Source: Clostridia bacterium (lineage in GTDB: Bacteria > Bacillota > Clostridia > TANB77 > CAG-508). From it: DNA of 5,281 nucleotides. Shown here in pieces: positions 4,874 to 5,281 of the stretch (its first letter is position 1; every line of letters starts with the position of its first letter). Made by a program: the position numbers and the translations under genes. The stretch covers positions 1 to 5,281 of the forward strand of contig CAAGQX010000119.1 in NCBI GenBank assembly GCA_900772235.1. Reading direction: 5' to 3'. The notes below the pieces were generated by a model that was given only the letters and a program-made list of their open reading frames with translations, did not search any database and was not told where the DNA came from.

Positions 4874-4913
4874 GTTTTCTTTTTAATCCTTTTCATTAAA
4901 AAATATGATTGAA
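4868..4913. repeat. Repeat A, copy 3, running into the pullulanase fragment
   Basis: TGTCAAG, a shorter T-rich stretch, TTCTTTTTAATC (4877-4888), then TTTTCATT and an A-rich end that passes directly into pullulanase codons. This is the least conserved copy. Pullulanase similarity begins at about 4899-4905, so the breakpoint lies at or inside the right end of this repeat. Confidence 0.5.
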
Positions 4914-5281
4914 TCTCTTAAACACTGGATGACAGATTATCACATCAATGGATTCCGCTTTGACCTTATGGGTGTTCATGATACATCCACAATGGAAGAA
5001 ATTTATAAAGAACTTGTAAAAATTGATCCGGATGTAATGGTTTACGGTGAACCATGGGTTGGTGGTGATAAAAATGCTTCTATAGCAACAGAAGGTGCTA
5101 TTTCTGTTGGTAATACAAACGGTGTTGCTGCATTTGATGATGATTTCAGGGATGCAATAAAAGGCGCTGAATACGGTGGATTTCATAAAGGTCAGGTTCA
5201 GGGTACTTACAATGATTCAGGAATTATAAAAGGCCTAAGTGGTGCAAGTGGAAAAAATAAAAGAAATACAACTGGCAGACC
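4905..5281 (+). CDS. pulA: Type I pullulanase (GH13), truncated N-terminal side, continues at base 1
   Basis: The frame begins at an internal Met and reads MIESLKHWMTDYHINGFRFD, where FRFD holds the GH13 catalytic nucleophile (D20 of this fragment). The general acid follows in VYGEPW (E49). The fragment then runs to the window end in phase with the coding sequence at base 2. In intact pullulanases this segment is preceded by the N-terminal barrel half with the first conserved GH13 region (of the D-V-V-Y-N-H type) and usually by CBM48-type or other domains; none of these is here. A stop codon lies 21 bases upstream of the ATG, in repeat A DNA, and no ribosome binding site is present. The fragment is therefore a 5'-truncated gene, probably not translated on its own and unlikely to fold into an active enzyme. 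Inactive alternatives aside, it could serve as homology for recombination with an intact chromosomal copy. Confidence 0.85.
   Translation, partial: MIESLKHWMTDYHINGFRFDLMGVHDTSTMEEIYKELVKIDPDVMVYGEPWVGGDKNASIATEGAISVGNTNGVAAFDDDFRDAIKGAEYGGFHKGQVQGTYNDSGIIKGLSGASGKNKRNTTGR
5228..5281. repeat. Terminal direct repeat, copy 2 (contig overlap)
   Basis: Identical to bases 1-54. Removing one copy leaves 5,227 bp. See the entry at base 1. Confidence 0.95.

Noticed and set aside
4896..5186. Minus-strand open frame over the pullulanase fragment
   Set aside because: Antisense to codons that encode clear GH13 catalytic motifs.
1..5281. Autonomous plasmid or phage genome
   Set aside because: Apart from identical ends, there is no replication initiator, capsid, relaxase, partition or integrase gene, and part of the circle is a host metabolic gene fragment.

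Overview
The window is AT-rich and looks like accessory DNA of an anaerobic gut-type bacterium. The closest impression is a Treponema-like spirochaete, based on base composition and on the pairing of a type I pullulanase with COG1373-type ATPases. There is no rRNA or other phylogenetic marker, so this assignment is tentative. Bases 1-54 are repeated exactly at 5228-5281, and one reading frame runs unbroken through that overlap. The piece is therefore either a 5,227-bp circle or one unit of a tandem or duplicated locus that the assembler closed on itself. No replication initiator, integrase, transposase or relaxase is visible, so an autonomous plasmid is not supported.

Layout. (1) 4905-5281 joined to 1-697 encodes the C-terminal 339 residues of a type I pullulanase (GH13). 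All three catalytic acids are present, but the N-terminal half, promoter and ribosome binding site are missing. It ends in a clear double-hairpin terminator at 704-799. (2) 1022-1352 on the minus strand is a small unrecognised gene with a strong Shine-Dalgarno sequence, broken by an apparent +1 frameshift in a short homopolymer. (3) 1897-3171 on the plus strand is a complete AAA_14/DUF4143 ATPase. It is preceded by three 23-bp-phased direct repeats that overlap its promoter, its mRNA is predicted to be leaderless, and a fourth copy of the repeat lies just past its stop. (4) 3642-4808 on the minus strand is a second, clearly different AAA_14/DUF4143 ATPase. Its promoter is embedded in a 13-bp perfect inverted repeat. 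(5) The intergenic DNA is unusually structured. A 49-bp direct repeat (R) brackets ATPase 1. A T-rich repeat (A) occurs three times exactly where unrelated sequences meet. A boxA-like repeat (B) occurs just past the stop of both leftward genes.

Interpretation. Each leftward gene is organised as repeat A (carrying the -35 box), gene, repeat B. The ATPase 1 gene sits between R copies. This suggests that accessory genes were assembled as cassettes, with gene remnants (pullulanase, possibly an AlbA_2/COG2865-type regulator, possibly another) abutting the junctions. The recombination mechanism is not visible. The two ATPases have no recognisable partner genes here, and the cellular role of their family is not established.
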